Below the pieces are notes generated by a model. That model was not told where the DNA came from and ran no database searches. It saw nothing but the letters and a program-made list of their open reading frames with translations. Made by a program: the position numbers and the translations under genes. From the NCBI RefSeq assembly GCF_051851475.1, contig NZ_JBPUSJ010000010.1, positions 118,566-182,565 of the forward strand: a stretch of 64,000 bases of DNA. Direction: 5' to 3'. The stretch is from Carboxylicivirga taeanensis (GTDB lineage: Bacteria; Bacteroidota; Bacteroidia; Bacteroidales; Marinilabiliaceae). Below, one piece after another: positions 18,003-26,881 of this stretch (positions within the stretch are counted from its first letter, which is position 1; each line of letters begins with the position of its first letter).

Positions 18003-19147
18003 GCCTTAATCTTATCCGCATTAGTACTATCAACCGCTGAAGGTGCAACCGGATTAACTTTAACCCCAGGATTGACCTTATGCTGACCTTCAATAATTAT
18101 ATTCTCATTATCGCCCAGACCACGCTCTATGACAACGCTATTTTCAATCTCAGGCCCCGTTTCAACAAAGCGCTTCTCAGCCACACTATCGCGCCTCATT
18201 ACATACACAAAACTACCTCCCTTTTCAATAATGAGTGATTTGCGAGGCACCACAACTGCACCTTCAAGAACATCCAGTAGAAAATTGACCTTAGTGAACT
18301 GCCCAGGCAAAAGCACTTGCTTAGGATTAGCCAGGACAGCCCGCACGCCAAAAGTACCTGTTTTAGGATCCACTTGAGGATCAGCAAAATCAACTATTCC
18401 TTCCAAAGGATAGTCACTATTGTCGGCCAAAGTAACACTTACCGTTGGCTGCCACGAGCGGGTGCTATCTGTTTGTCCTATGTTAACATTTCGTTCACGG
18501 CTGCGAAGATAATCGAGTGCGGTCATTTTGAAATCAACCCAAACCGTATCGCTCTGAACGACCGTCGCCAGAAGGGAGTTGTTACCCGGCCCAACCAATG
18601 TCCCTATATCAACGTATCGTTCGCTAATAATGCCATGTAACGGTGCTCGAACAGTAGTAAAATCGTATTGTAACTTATATTGTGCCAAATCGGCTTTGCT
18701 CATTGCCACATTGGCTTCGGCACTTTCGTAGGCAGCTATTGCATTATCCAAATCAAGACGGCTGGCAGCATTTTGTTCGTATAGGGGCTTGAGTCTTTCC
18801 AAATCACGCTTTGCCTTATTAAATGAAGCGATATCACGCTTTAGCTGAGCTTCAGCCTTATCCATACGTGCCTTGTACTGAGCTGGATCAATTAAGAACA
18901 AAACCTCTCCCTGCTCCACTCGCTTTCCTTCCTCAAACATCATCTGATTCAGATAACCTTCTACTCTTGCACGTACTTCCACATAACGATAAGCCCTTAT
19001 ATGGCCAACATATTCGCCAAAGAGTTTAACATTATCTTTTTCAACAGGTGCAATAACCACAGTCGGGTAATCGGGCGCCTTTTCGCGTTTACAGGCCAGC
19101 ATGAAAAATGTGACCAATGGCAAGAGGAGTAATTTCCTATAGCTCAT
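17999..19147 (-). CDS. RND efflux periplasmic adaptor (MFP), lipoprotein
   Basis: A 382-residue membrane-fusion protein. Signal residues 1-19 end in a lipobox before Cys19 (FMLACKRE). The lipoyl/hairpin core is visible: VEARVEGYLNQMMFEEGKRVEQGEVLF, a helical hairpin (about 90-150), then RAPLHGIISERYVDIGTLV and the beta-barrel region with LPGQFTKV. It links the permease with the outer-membrane channel. First gene of the efflux operon; stop overlaps the permease start (ATGA). No regulator gene is adjacent, and no clear promoter was found upstream. Confidence 0.95.
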   Translation of the reverse strand: MSYRKLLLLPLVTFFMLACKREKAPDYPTVVIAPVEKDNVKLFGEYVGHIRAYRYVEVRARVEGYLNQMMFEEGKRVEQGEVLFLIDPAQYKARMDKAEAQLKRDIASFNKAKRDLERLKPLYEQNAASRLDLDNAIAAYESAEANVAMSKADLAQYKLQYDFTTVRAPLHGIISERYVDIGTLVGPGNNSLLATVVQSDTVWVDFKMTALDYLRSRERNVNIGQTDSTRSWQPTVSVTLADNSDYPLEGIVDFADPQVDPKTGTFGVRAVLANPKQVLLPGQFTKVNFLLDVLEGAVVVPRKSLIIEKGGSFVYVMRRDSVAEKRFVETGPEIENSVVIERGLGDNENIIIEGQHKVNPGVKVNPVAPSAVDSTNADKIKA

Positions 19148-19494
19148 AATTTATCGTTAATAGTTAAAGTTGTTTTAAAATTATATATTTTAAGTGGTTA
19201 ATAAGGTGTGTTACACTAGCATTTTTCAATAACAATTATTATCATTCGTTTTTTATTAACAATAATGTATGTGATTTTATTGAGATAAAATACTACTTGA
19301 CAAACCATGTTTGCTCTAACAAAGCCTTTAATTTATCACATAAAAGAAGCGGTGTAGCTTTGTCATTAGCGATTACCTGACAGGATGGACAGTTAATGAT
19401 TGAGGCTTAATAAAACTTAACGTAATGATAATACATCAAAATGGGACAACACTGAACTTTTTCCTATTTTTGAGCTCATAACTACTAACAAATC
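19148..19494. other. Divergent intergenic region between efflux operon and editing-domain gene
   Basis: A 347-bp AT-rich gap between divergent genes. It holds a small palindrome GTGTTACAC (near 19208) on the efflux side, possibly an operator, and a -7 element facing right at 19355. No gene seen. Confidence 0.4.
19355..19362 (+). promoter_or_regulatory. Candidate -7 element for editing-domain gene
   Basis: TAGCTTTG matches TAnnTTTG; the leader would be about 125 nt. No -33 TTG at 19-nt spacing was found. Confidence 0.35.
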
Positions 19495-19908
19495 ATGAAA
19501 GTACTAATTTTTTACACCAAAGAATTTGGGTACCATCCCGCAGAAAAGAATCTGGAAGATGCTCCCGATCCCGGAGGGCCAAAATCATTCAGCAATTGTT
19601 TACTGGCCTGCATACAAATAGAGCAAGATGATGAAGAAAAAGGCCTTAGAAGCCGTGAAAAGAAACTGGTTAATCACCTGAAATGGGCAGCACGAAAAAA
19701 CAACACCAATAAAGTGGTTCTTCACTCTTTTGCCCATCTATCCGACTCAAAAGCATCGGTTGATTTTACAAAACAGCTATTTGATGAAGCCCAAACCCGT
19801 TTGGAGAACGCTGACTATGATGTGGCACAAACTCCTTTTGGCTATTTTCTGGATTTAAAAATTGATGCCCCGGGATTCTCTCTGGCCAGAATATGGGCTG
19901 AGCTTTAA
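19495..19908 (+). CDS. Stand-alone archaeal-type threonyl-tRNA synthetase editing domain
   Basis: A 137-residue cytosolic protein. It starts MKVLIFYTKEFGYHP and contains HSFAHLSDSKAS in the middle and TPFGYFLDLKIDAPGFSLAR near the end. These match the editing domain of archaeal threonyl-tRNA synthetases, which has a D-aminoacyl-tRNA deacylase-like fold and hydrolyses Ser mischarged on tRNA-Thr. Bacterial ThrRS uses an unrelated editing domain, so a free archaeal-type domain is notable. It could act in trans on mischarged tRNA or have another deacylase role. No synthetase domain is attached and neighbours (efflux pump, TonB receptor) give no hint. Family call is from recognisable motifs; activity is inferred. 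Confidence 0.75.
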   Translation: MKVLIFYTKEFGYHPAEKNLEDAPDPGGPKSFSNCLLACIQIEQDDEEKGLRSREKKLVNHLKWAARKNNTNKVVLHSFAHLSDSKASVDFTKQLFDEAQTRLENADYDVAQTPFGYFLDLKIDAPGFSLARIWAEL

Positions 19909-20111
19909 ATACAGCACCAACTACATCATCGGCTCAACAGGTTCATCCCTGTTTTTTTATTAATGAACCGGCCATTCAATCCATTATGAATCAAAAATGG
20001 TGATATTTGGCACAAGTGAAATGTTGTACACCGTTTCAAGCAATACTTTACACCTTGCCTTTAGAAAGCAAGTTTAAATAAACACAATACAATTTAACCT
20101 AAATCTTATCA

Positions 20112-22424
20112 ATGAATCTTTTAAAACGTATAGGCCCAATAACAGCTGTTTATTGGCTATGTGTTCTGCTAGCCACAGCACAAAATAATTACACCATCAG
20201 CGGCACTGTAACCGACTCTCAAACAGGAGAAGCTCTTATTGGAGTCACCATTTATACAGCTGATAAACAAACCGGCACCATGACTAATACCTATGGCTTT
20301 TATTCGCTGACCTTACCAAGCGGACAACATACCATTAAATACAGCTTTGTTGGCTACTCAACCCAAGACAGGTCGCTCAACCTGGAGGCCAACCAAACCA
20401 TCAAAATAGAATTACAAACCAACGAAACTGCTTTAAGCGAAGTGGTGGTAAAAGCTGAAAAAAAAGACAAGAACATTACCTCAACACAAATGGCCGGCGA
20501 AAAGCTGGACATGAAAACGATCGATAAGCTCCCCGTCCTTTTTGGCGAAAGAGATGTGCTTAAAACCATTCAACTGTTACCGGGTATCAGCACTGTGTCT
20601 GAAGGTGGGAACGGCTTTAGTGTGAGGGGCGGCTCCATCGATCAAAACCTTATCCTGCTGGACGAAGCACCTGTGTATAGCGCTTCGCACCTCATGGGTT
20701 TCTTCTCCGTTTTTAATGCCGATGCGATAAAAGGCATGACCGTTTATAAAAGCGGAATCCCAGCAAATTACGGAGGTCGCGCCGCCTCTGTTTTGGATAT
20801 TACCATGAAGGATGGGAATATGAAACAAGTCCAAGGGTCGGGAGGCATTGGGCTGCTGGCTTCGCGCCTCACCCTTGAAGGGCCAGTTATTAAAGACCGA
20901 ATGTCCTTCATCCTCTCCGGCCGACGCAGCTATGCCGATCTGATGGCCAAAGCCGCCGGACAAATTGAGAGTGGCACCAAAATGTATTTTTACGACCTCA
21001 ATGCCAAGTTAAACTACAAAATTAATGATAACAACCGCCTGTTTGCCTCCGGCTATTTTGGCAGAGACGATTTTGGCTTTGATGACATGGGCATTAATTG
21101 GGGCAATACAACAGCGACCATACGCTGGAACCACCTTTTTAGCTCAAAATTATTTGCCAACACGACAGCCCTGTACAGCAAGTACAAATATGGCTTTAAG
21201 TTTGGTGATAACGGAGATATGCAATCAGGCATAGAAGATATTAGTATCAAACAGGATTTCACCTGGTATTACAATCCGAACAATACGCTTAAATACGGGT
21301 TTAACGCTACCTACCACACTTTTTATCCAGGCAAGTTTTCTTTTGAAGACCAAACGATATCCGACATTAAAGTGGCCGAAAAGCAGGCGCTTGAATCATC
21401 AATCTACTTAAGTAACGAGCATAAAATAGGCCAAAACATCATTCTCGATTACGGACTCAGAGCCTCAATGTTTAACCAGTTGGGCAAAGGTGAAAACATT
21501 ACCTACGATGATGACAACAACATTGTGGATAAAGAAGTTTTTGGGAAAGGAAAGCTGATGAAGAGCTATTATGGTTTGGAGCCAAGGCTGGGCATGACCT
21601 ATCGTCTCAACCCTCAAAGCTCGCTGAAAGCGTCGTATAACCGGATGCTTCAATACCTACATTTAATGTCGAACAGTACCTCTGGCCAGCCTAATGATTT
21701 CTGGACACCAAGTACCTTCAACATAGCACCCACCAGCGTCAATCAATATTCATTGGGCCTGTTCCGAAATTTCAGGGATAACACCTTTGAGTTTTCAATT
21801 GAATCCTACTACAAATCCATGTCTAACATCAGCGATTTTAAAGATGGTACCCAGATTATGCTGAACGAAGACATCGAATCCTATGTCCTTCAGGGAGAGG
21901 GACGCAGCTATGGACTGGAACTATACATTAAAAAGAAGTATGGTCAGTTTACAGGTTGGATAAGCTATACGGCCTCTAAAACAGAGAATAAAATTGAGGG
22001 CATTAATCAGGGCCAATGGTATAACTCATCGTACGATAAAACACACGATGTATCCGTCGTTTCCAGCTATCAGCTCTCTAGCCGCCTGTCACTTTCGGCC
22101 AACTGGATTTTCTATACCGGTAATGCGGTTACATTTCCCAGCGGCAAATATGAATTTGATGGCAACCAAGTGCCCTATTACACCGAACGCAATGGCTACC
22201 GAATGCCCGACTACCACCGTTTGGACATCAATCTTCACCTCGAAGGGAAAGGAAAACGCCGCATACGCTCCAGCTGGGATTTTTCGCTTTACAATGTGTA
22301 CAATCGCATGAATGCCTATATGATTAATTTCCGGGAGAATGAAAACAACCCCAAGGTCACCGAGGCCGTGAAGGTCAGCCTATTTGGCATCGTACCTTCA
22401 GTAACCTGGAATTTTAAATTTTAA
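20112..22424 (+). CDS. TonB-dependent receptor with carboxypeptidase-like N-domain
   Basis: A 770-residue outer-membrane protein. A signal peptide (about 1-23, ending ATAQ) is followed by a carboxypeptidase-regulatory-like beta sandwich (about 28-115, GTVTDSQTGEALIGVTI), a plug (about 125-230, with GNGFSVRGGSIDQNLILLD) and a 22-strand barrel ending in aromatic Phe (WNFKF). This subtype goes with DUF4249 lipoproteins, and such a gene follows after 10 bp. The substrate is unknown; transport through the barrel would be TonB-driven. It converges on a BlaR1/BlaI pair across a shared terminator. Confidence 0.93.
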   Translation: MNLLKRIGPITAVYWLCVLLATAQNNYTISGTVTDSQTGEALIGVTIYTADKQTGTMTNTYGFYSLTLPSGQHTIKYSFVGYSTQDRSLNLEANQTIKIELQTNETALSEVVVKAEKKDKNITSTQMAGEKLDMKTIDKLPVLFGERDVLKTIQLLPGISTVSEGGNGFSVRGGSIDQNLILLDEAPVYSASHLMGFFSVFNADAIKGMTVYKSGIPANYGGRAASVLDITMKDGNMKQVQGSGGIGLLASRLTLEGPVIKDRMSFILSGRRSYADLMAKAAGQIESGTKMYFYDLNAKLNYKINDNNRLFASGYFGRDDFGFDDMGINWGNTTATIRWNHLFSSKLFANTTALYSKYKYGFKFGDNGDMQSGIEDISIKQDFTWYYNPNNTLKYGFNATYHTFYPGKFSFEDQTISDIKVAEKQALESSIYLSNEHKIGQNIILDYGLRASMFNQLGKGENITYDDDNNIVDKEVFGKGKLMKSYYGLEPRLGMTYRLNPQSSLKASYNRMLQYLHLMSNSTSGQPNDFWTPSTFNIAPTSVNQYSLGLFRNFRDNTFEFSIESYYKSMSNISDFKDGTQIMLNEDIESYVLQGEGRSYGLELYIKKKYGQFTGWISYTASKTENKIEGINQGQWYNSSYDKTHDVSVVSSYQLSSRLSLSANWIFYTGNAVTFPSGKYEFDGNQVPYYTERNGYRMPDYHRLDINLHLEGKGKRRIRSSWDFSLYNVYNRMNAYMINFRENENNPKVTEAVKVSLFGIVPSVTWNFKF

Positions 22425-22434
22425 TACTAAGACT

Positions 22435-23256
22435 ATGAAACGCGATATTATCAAACCCATACTCGGTCAAATTTACGTGCTCATAATTTCAAGCACCCTG
22501 TTGTATTCCTGTGAGGAAGTTATTGAAATTGACCTGAACGATTCGTCTCCACAACTGGCCATTGATGCATCTATCCTCCAAAATCAGCCTGCCACTGTTA
22601 CAATCAGCTATACCAGCAGCTACTTTTCGGATGAAAAACCGGTGTACGAAACCAATGCCATTGTAACTATCAGCGACCAACTTGGCAATATCGAAACCCT
22701 TCAGCAGTTGGATAATGGGGTATATGCTGGACAGCGCCTAACGGGCAGAGTGGGCGTTGAATATGAACTATCGGTGAGTGTTGGTGACGATACCTATATT
22801 GGTCGGAGCAAACTGATGACACCTACGGAAATTATTCGTCTGGACTATTCCAAATTCGATCGCTTTGGCAGTTCACACGGGTCGGATGAATACACTCTGG
22901 ACATTGTGCTAAAAAACAACCCGCAGGAAGACAACTATTTTTTAATCAAATACTACCTGAACGATAAGGATAAGGAAGAAACATACAGCGTGTGGTCGCA
23001 CGAGTTCTTTTCAAAAGATGACACCATTCAGTTTTCTCCCATGCACTTTTTGTTTACTAAAGATGATGTTGTGACCGTCCGCGCCTACTCGATTGACGAA
23101 GGTACCTATGATTACTACTCCCAACTCGATGAGATAATTGATTACCAGGGAGCCACAACTCCTTTTAATCCTTCATCCAATATGGGAACTGAAGTATTAG
23201 GTTACTTCCGAGCCTGGTCATACGATGAAAAAAGCATTCAGGTAGAAGAAGAATAA
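22435..23256 (+). CDS. DUF4249-family lipoprotein
   Basis: A 273-residue lipoprotein; hydrophobic signal and a Cys near residue 26 (LLYSCEEVIEIDL). The mature start EEVIEIDLNDSSPQLAIDA, the V-T-I-S-Y-T strand and the repeated beta pattern are characteristic of DUF4249 proteins, found downstream of TonB receptors of the preceding type. Probably sits on the cell surface or periplasmic face of the receptor as a ligand-binding partner, by analogy with SusD, but this is inferred. Ten bp from the receptor gene and followed by a terminator, so a two-gene operon. Confidence 0.85.
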   Translation: MKRDIIKPILGQIYVLIISSTLLYSCEEVIEIDLNDSSPQLAIDASILQNQPATVTISYTSSYFSDEKPVYETNAIVTISDQLGNIETLQQLDNGVYAGQRLTGRVGVEYELSVSVGDDTYIGRSKLMTPTEIIRLDYSKFDRFGSSHGSDEYTLDIVLKNNPQEDNYFLIKYYLNDKDKEETYSVWSHEFFSKDDTIQFSPMHFLFTKDDVVTVRAYSIDEGTYDYYSQLDEIIDYQGATTPFNPSSNMGTEVLGYFRAWSYDEKSIQVEEE

Positions 23257-23292
23257 AAAAAAGCTGCCAGGTTCAATACGCCTGGCAGTTTC
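23255..23292. terminator. Bidirectional terminator between DUF4249 and BlaR1 genes
   Basis: Perfect 8-bp stem CTGCCAGG / CCTGGCAG (23264-23271, 23281-23288) with A-rich left flank and T-rich right flank, placed between convergent genes. Confidence 0.8.
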
Positions 23293-23303
23293 TAACTTCA
23301 CGT

Positions 23304-25580
23304 TTATTTTTTGGATTGGATGATGATGACCCCATTCTTGCCTTTATCGCCAAATTTTTGGGTCGCTGCGTCGCCCTTTAAAACATTGATAGATTCAATT
23401 TTGGATGCATCCAAAGCCTTTATTTCACCTTCGTAAACTTCCCCATCATAAAGTACATATGGTCGGTGTTCTGCGTCGCCCTCAAAACTCACTGCATCGG
23501 CTTTATTCGATGAAATTTCTATCGTTTCGGCAACCAGAGTGGCGTTACCATGGGTTACTTCGCCCTTTTTAGTGTTGATAATAACCACACCGTTTTTTCC
23601 ATCCTCACCGTATTGTTCAATGGCTTCCTGCCCTTTAAGTACCGAAACAAACTCTATATCTTGTTCATCAACCTCACTCCTTTCCTGCTTTTTGCCATCG
23701 ACAACAAACAATGGAGTTTCGCCATTATCAGCTGTCACCTTCACGTTCATTGCGCTAATCTGTACCTTATCTGATGATTTAAAGAGCTGCACAGCATCTG
23801 CGTTGCCTTTAGTTGTGATTTCAATCACTCCCCCTTTAGCCTTTTCACCATACTTTTTGGCAGCAGCATCACCTTTCAATACATTCATATTTAAAATATC
23901 ATCCGGAGAAATATCATTTATTTCACCAGAGTATTCTTGTCCATCCACCATCACTAGCGAAGGTTTTTCAGGAGCAAAGGCCCTTCCATTTTTGAGTTTA
24001 TCCAACAAAAAAGCTTCGGTGTGAATGATAAAAGCACCATTTTCGGGTGTTGTCGAAAGAAACTTAAGCGGGTTGCCTGCTGGCGAATGTCCAATGGCTT
24101 TTACTTCACTGATATTCAATGTTGTTAATTCACTCACGGTCACTTCTTTGCCATCCAGCACTAAAGCTGGCTGGTTATTTTTTGGTCCCTTTAGATGTAT
24201 GCGGCCATCCGCTACCACTAACGAAAACTCTTCACCCTTGGAGTTCACCACCTTTGTTGTGCGCCCCTCCCATCCATTAGCCAGACTTCTTCCCATTTCA
24301 CTGGCTGATTTTTGCAGTTTAAACTCAAAATCCATCTGCAGAGTTTTACCAACAAGTGCTTTATCTTCTATCACAGGCAGTTTTTCCACAACCCTAACCA
24401 CTTCTTTTTCCAAAGCATTTTTCGCAGCTTCCAAGGCACTACTGCCTTGTTTTTCTTGACCGGCCTCACCGGCATAGGCCATCACTACCACCTTATCCAA
24501 CTGAACGGCATCCGGGTCACTCCCAATCCTTACATTAATAACTTTACCTTTTTTATCAACATCGAAATTCGCAGTTACGGTCGCTTCAATACCTTCATCT
24601 CGCGCTTCCAAAGGATACTTAATGCTCTTTGCTATGGCATTTCGCAAATCCTGTGTATCACCAATTTCAGTTGAATTAAATGCATTCACTGCGGTTTTAT
24701 CAGGGTTCGTAAATGCCAGTAAAGCCATGCCCAACAGCGGAACCAAAAGCAGGTTCTTGATCCATCCAACTATCAGGCTGGTATTTTTCTTATTCATCAT
24801 GACAATTCGTTTTTTAGTTAAACTTTGATTAAAGTTATTTACCAATTGTAATCGTCGGTCGCTCTTTAACAGATTGAGCAGCGAATATTGATAGGCCTGT
24901 GGTTCATTTGTTTGCTGCACCATTGCGTTGTCAACACAATATTCATGGTTTTGGGCTATGAGTTTACGCAGCCACCAAACAAACGGATTCCACCATTGCA
25001 CAATCAACAGCCACTCCGCCAGCGATATATCAATTGAGTGCAATTGCGCACAATGTGTGCGCTCATGCTCCAAAATCATTTGCCCATACTTATTTCTCTC
25101 CAAATGGGCGGGCATAAAAATGGTTTTGAAAAATGAAAAAGGATTAACAGTCTCATCGTCCATCAACACAAGCTGATAGCCTTTATAGGAAGCTATTCGG
25201 GCCTTTCGTTTTAAACGATTGATGCTATAATAGCCCCATACCAAACGCAGCAACAACACTAAACTTACCACAACGTAAAGACCAAGTAACCAATGCATCC
25301 AACTAAGTGATGGAACATCAGGGATTGCTACTCCTTCAGTAGCCGGCACGTCCAGCGTAAGTACAATTGGCTCAGCCACAGCATCGGGACGAAACAACAG
25401 TGCCTTCAGCCAAACAGGCATGGCCAGTAATGGCAACAACCACGGTACAAAGAGGGTTATTAACAGCCATACTCTATTGCGCACAAAAAAGCTATCGCGT
25501 GCCATAAACAGCAGATAAATCACTACCGAAATCGCAATGATACCACCAGACTTAAGTTGCAGTTCGAGAAAAGTGTCCAT
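23304..25580 (-). CDS. BlaR1-type M56 metallopeptidase sensor with TonB-C-like and plug-like repeats
   Basis: A 758-residue membrane protein. N-terminal membrane segments (about 10-30, 38-60, 93-115) precede an M56 peptidase domain with zinc motif H172-E-R-T-H176 and a C-terminal partner region (WWNPFVWWLRK). A further membrane segment lies near 270-290. Residues about 300-375 resemble a TonB C-terminal domain (YPLEARDEGIEATVTANFDVD). The rest holds four modules of about 53 residues (starting near 472, 539, 622, 706) of the form VDG...I..VLKG-A...YG..G.NGVI-I-TKK, like SusC plug segments; the first is degenerate. The TAATG overlap with the BlaI stop shows coupling. Likely senses an envelope signal and inactivates BlaI by proteolysis; the target genes are unknown. 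Confidence 0.9.
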   Translation of the reverse strand: MDTFLELQLKSGGIIAISVVIYLLFMARDSFFVRNRVWLLITLFVPWLLPLLAMPVWLKALLFRPDAVAEPIVLTLDVPATEGVAIPDVPSLSWMHWLLGLYVVVSLVLLLRLVWGYYSINRLKRKARIASYKGYQLVLMDDETVNPFSFFKTIFMPAHLERNKYGQMILEHERTHCAQLHSIDISLAEWLLIVQWWNPFVWWLRKLIAQNHEYCVDNAMVQQTNEPQAYQYSLLNLLKSDRRLQLVNNFNQSLTKKRIVMMNKKNTSLIVGWIKNLLLVPLLGMALLAFTNPDKTAVNAFNSTEIGDTQDLRNAIAKSIKYPLEARDEGIEATVTANFDVDKKGKVINVRIGSDPDAVQLDKVVVMAYAGEAGQEKQGSSALEAAKNALEKEVVRVVEKLPVIEDKALVGKTLQMDFEFKLQKSASEMGRSLANGWEGRTTKVVNSKGEEFSLVVADGRIHLKGPKNNQPALVLDGKEVTVSELTTLNISEVKAIGHSPAGNPLKFLSTTPENGAFIIHTEAFLLDKLKNGRAFAPEKPSLVMVDGQEYSGEINDISPDDILNMNVLKGDAAAKKYGEKAKGGVIEITTKGNADAVQLFKSSDKVQISAMNVKVTADNGETPLFVVDGKKQERSEVDEQDIEFVSVLKGQEAIEQYGEDGKNGVVIINTKKGEVTHGNATLVAETIEISSNKADAVSFEGDAEHRPYVLYDGEVYEGEIKALDASKIESINVLKGDAATQKFGDKGKNGVIIIQSKK

Positions 25581-25951
25581 TACTCCTGTTTTTTCTTTTC
25601 AATTAAATCAATTAACTCTTTTAAATCCTCCACATTCAATTTATCCTCGTTCACAAAAAAAGATACCACATTTTTATAAGAGGATTCGAAATAATCAGAC
25701 ACTACATTTTTAATGAACATTTTACGGTACATTTCCTTGCTAACCGCCGGATAGTATTCGTGTGAATTCCCATAAGAATTATGGGCCACATACCCTTTTT
25801 CTTCCAGGCCGCGAATAATGGTGCTAAAAGTATTATAATGCGGCTTGGGCTCGGGGTGCTGCTTAAGCAAATCCTTTACAAAGCCTTTACCTGCCTCCCA
25901 CAATATCTTCATCACATCCTCTTCGCGTTTCGTTAATCGTTTAGAAATCAT
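25580..25951 (-). CDS. BlaI/MecI-family transcriptional repressor
   Basis: A 123-residue winged-helix repressor starting at ATG 25951 with AAGG eight nt upstream; the frame extends to 25993, but a -7 element (25996-26003) places the transcript start inside that extension. The helix-turn-helix begins LTKREEDVMKILWEAGKG, with the wing around YNTFSTIIRGLEEKGYVAHN, as in BlaI. The C-terminal helices (about 90-120) would dimerise. It probably represses its own operon at the TTTCGTT repeats upstream and is cleaved when BlaR1 is activated. The stop TAA overlaps the BlaR1 ATG by one base. Confidence 0.92.
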   Translation of the reverse strand: MISKRLTKREEDVMKILWEAGKGFVKDLLKQHPEPKPHYNTFSTIIRGLEEKGYVAHNSYGNSHEYYPAVSKEMYRKMFIKNVVSDYFESSYKNVVSFFVNEDKLNVEDLKELIDLIEKKKQE

Positions 25952-25995
25952 AATTCTGCCTTCAAAAAATTTGTACCATGATTGTATTGACAAAA

Positions 25996-26025
25996 CAAAT
26001 ATAACTATTCATTTCGTTTTATCAA
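25996..26025 (-). promoter_or_regulatory. Promoter of the blaI-blaR1 operon
   Basis: On the minus strand TTG (26025-26023), exactly 19 nt, then TATATTTG (26003-25996): a good Bacteroidota promoter. The leader to the ATG at 25951 is about 40 nt. Confidence 0.7.
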
Positions 26026-26050
26026 CTATCTTTTTCGTTATTAAACGAAA
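26012..26050. promoter_or_regulatory. Candidate BlaI operator (TTTCGTT repeats)
   Basis: TTTCGTT-ATTA-AACGAAA (26033-26050) is a perfect 7-bp inverted repeat just upstream of the -33 element, and a third TTTCGTT (26012-26018) lies between -33 and -7. The position suits autorepression. This is not the classical TACA/TGTA BlaI box, so binding is inferred. Confidence 0.5.
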
Positions 26051-26109
26051 TTTTTAGTTAGCCAGGAGGAGATCCTGCTAAAAACAATAGAATTCTGGAT
26101 ACTAATGGA

Positions 26110-26742
26110 TTAAAATAAAGCCTTTAGCTCATTCAGTTGAGCCTGGTTTAACTCCGACTTATCACCCAGCAGCGATGTCAGCACTGTCATTTTAGCCGCA
26201 TTCTCTAACACTTCAACCCGATCAAAGGCCTGCAACAGGGTGTCTCCTAAAGCTAATATGCCATGATTAGCCATTAAAACAACATTAGCTTGCGCACAGG
26301 CGGCTGCAACATTAGCGGCCAGCAAGTCCGAACCTGGTGCCGCATAACCAGCAGTACAAGGCTCTCCAATAATAGCATAAGCTTCAGCCAATAAATGTGT
26401 ATTGATCCGATGGCTGGTGGTCGCAAATAAACTACCCATGGGGGCGTGAGCGTGCACCACTGCCTGAACATCGGGCCGACTTTTATAAACGGCCAGGTGC
26501 ATGCCTGTTTCCATGCTCACTTTAAGCTGAGCATCAACCACCTGTCCATCCATCGACACAATGGCAATCCCTTTACTCCTGATTTGTCCCTTATCGGTTG
26601 CTGATGCCGTAATGGCAATGTGATTAGCATCCAAACGCAAACTAATGTTCCCTCCTAAAGAGGTGGTTAATCCTTTTTTATAAAGGCGCCTCATCCATTT
26701 AGCTACTTCTTTCTTGCTCTTTAAATACGACTCTTTGTGCAT
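26110..26742 (-). CDS. Class II aldolase/adducin-family protein (FucA-like)
   Basis: About 210 residues from ATG 26742 (MHKESYLKS); an upstream extension to 26778 is implausible. The family core is clear: GLTTSLGGNISLR (phosphate-binding), an acidic residue in METGMH, zinc ligands in VHAHAP (near 97) and the later His of MANHGILALG (near 158). Enzymes of this fold cleave sugar phosphates such as fuculose-1-phosphate or ribulose-5-phosphate derivatives, or act as epimerases and methylthioribulose dehydratases. The short length fits FucA better than AraD, but no fucose genes are adjacent, so substrate stays open. Confidence 0.85.
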   Translation of the reverse strand: MHKESYLKSKKEVAKWMRRLYKKGLTTSLGGNISLRLDANHIAITASATDKGQIRSKGIAIVSMDGQVVDAQLKVSMETGMHLAVYKSRPDVQAVVHAHAPMGSLFATTSHRINTHLLAEAYAIIGEPCTAGYAAPGSDLLAANVAAACAQANVVLMANHGILALGDTLLQAFDRVEVLENAAKMTVLTSLLGDKSELNQAQLNELKALF

Positions 26743-26867
26743 GATCTTTTTTATTTTTGAACAGCTGCCAATTACCAAAGATGTAAAAATTCATTAGTTT
26801 AATCGGATAATTATCAAATAAAACAGACATGTTCTTCTTTTATTTATGGCTAAAATATGAAAACGAT

Positions 26868-26875
26868 TATTTTTG
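26868..26875 (+). promoter_or_regulatory. -7 element of the amidase gene
   Basis: TATTTTTG matches TAnnTTTG and ends only 6 nt before ATG 26882, implying an almost leaderless mRNA. The in-frame TTG at 26873 lies within this element, so it is not the start. Confidence 0.5.
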
Positions 26876-26881
26876 TTGCCC

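Noticed and set aside
26058..26080. Hairpin TTAGCCAGGA...TCCTGCTAA as terminator
   Set aside because: One bulge and no T run in either direction.
26873..26881. TTG as start of the amidase
   Set aside because: The TTG lies inside the -7 element; ATG 26882 gives a normal signal peptide.
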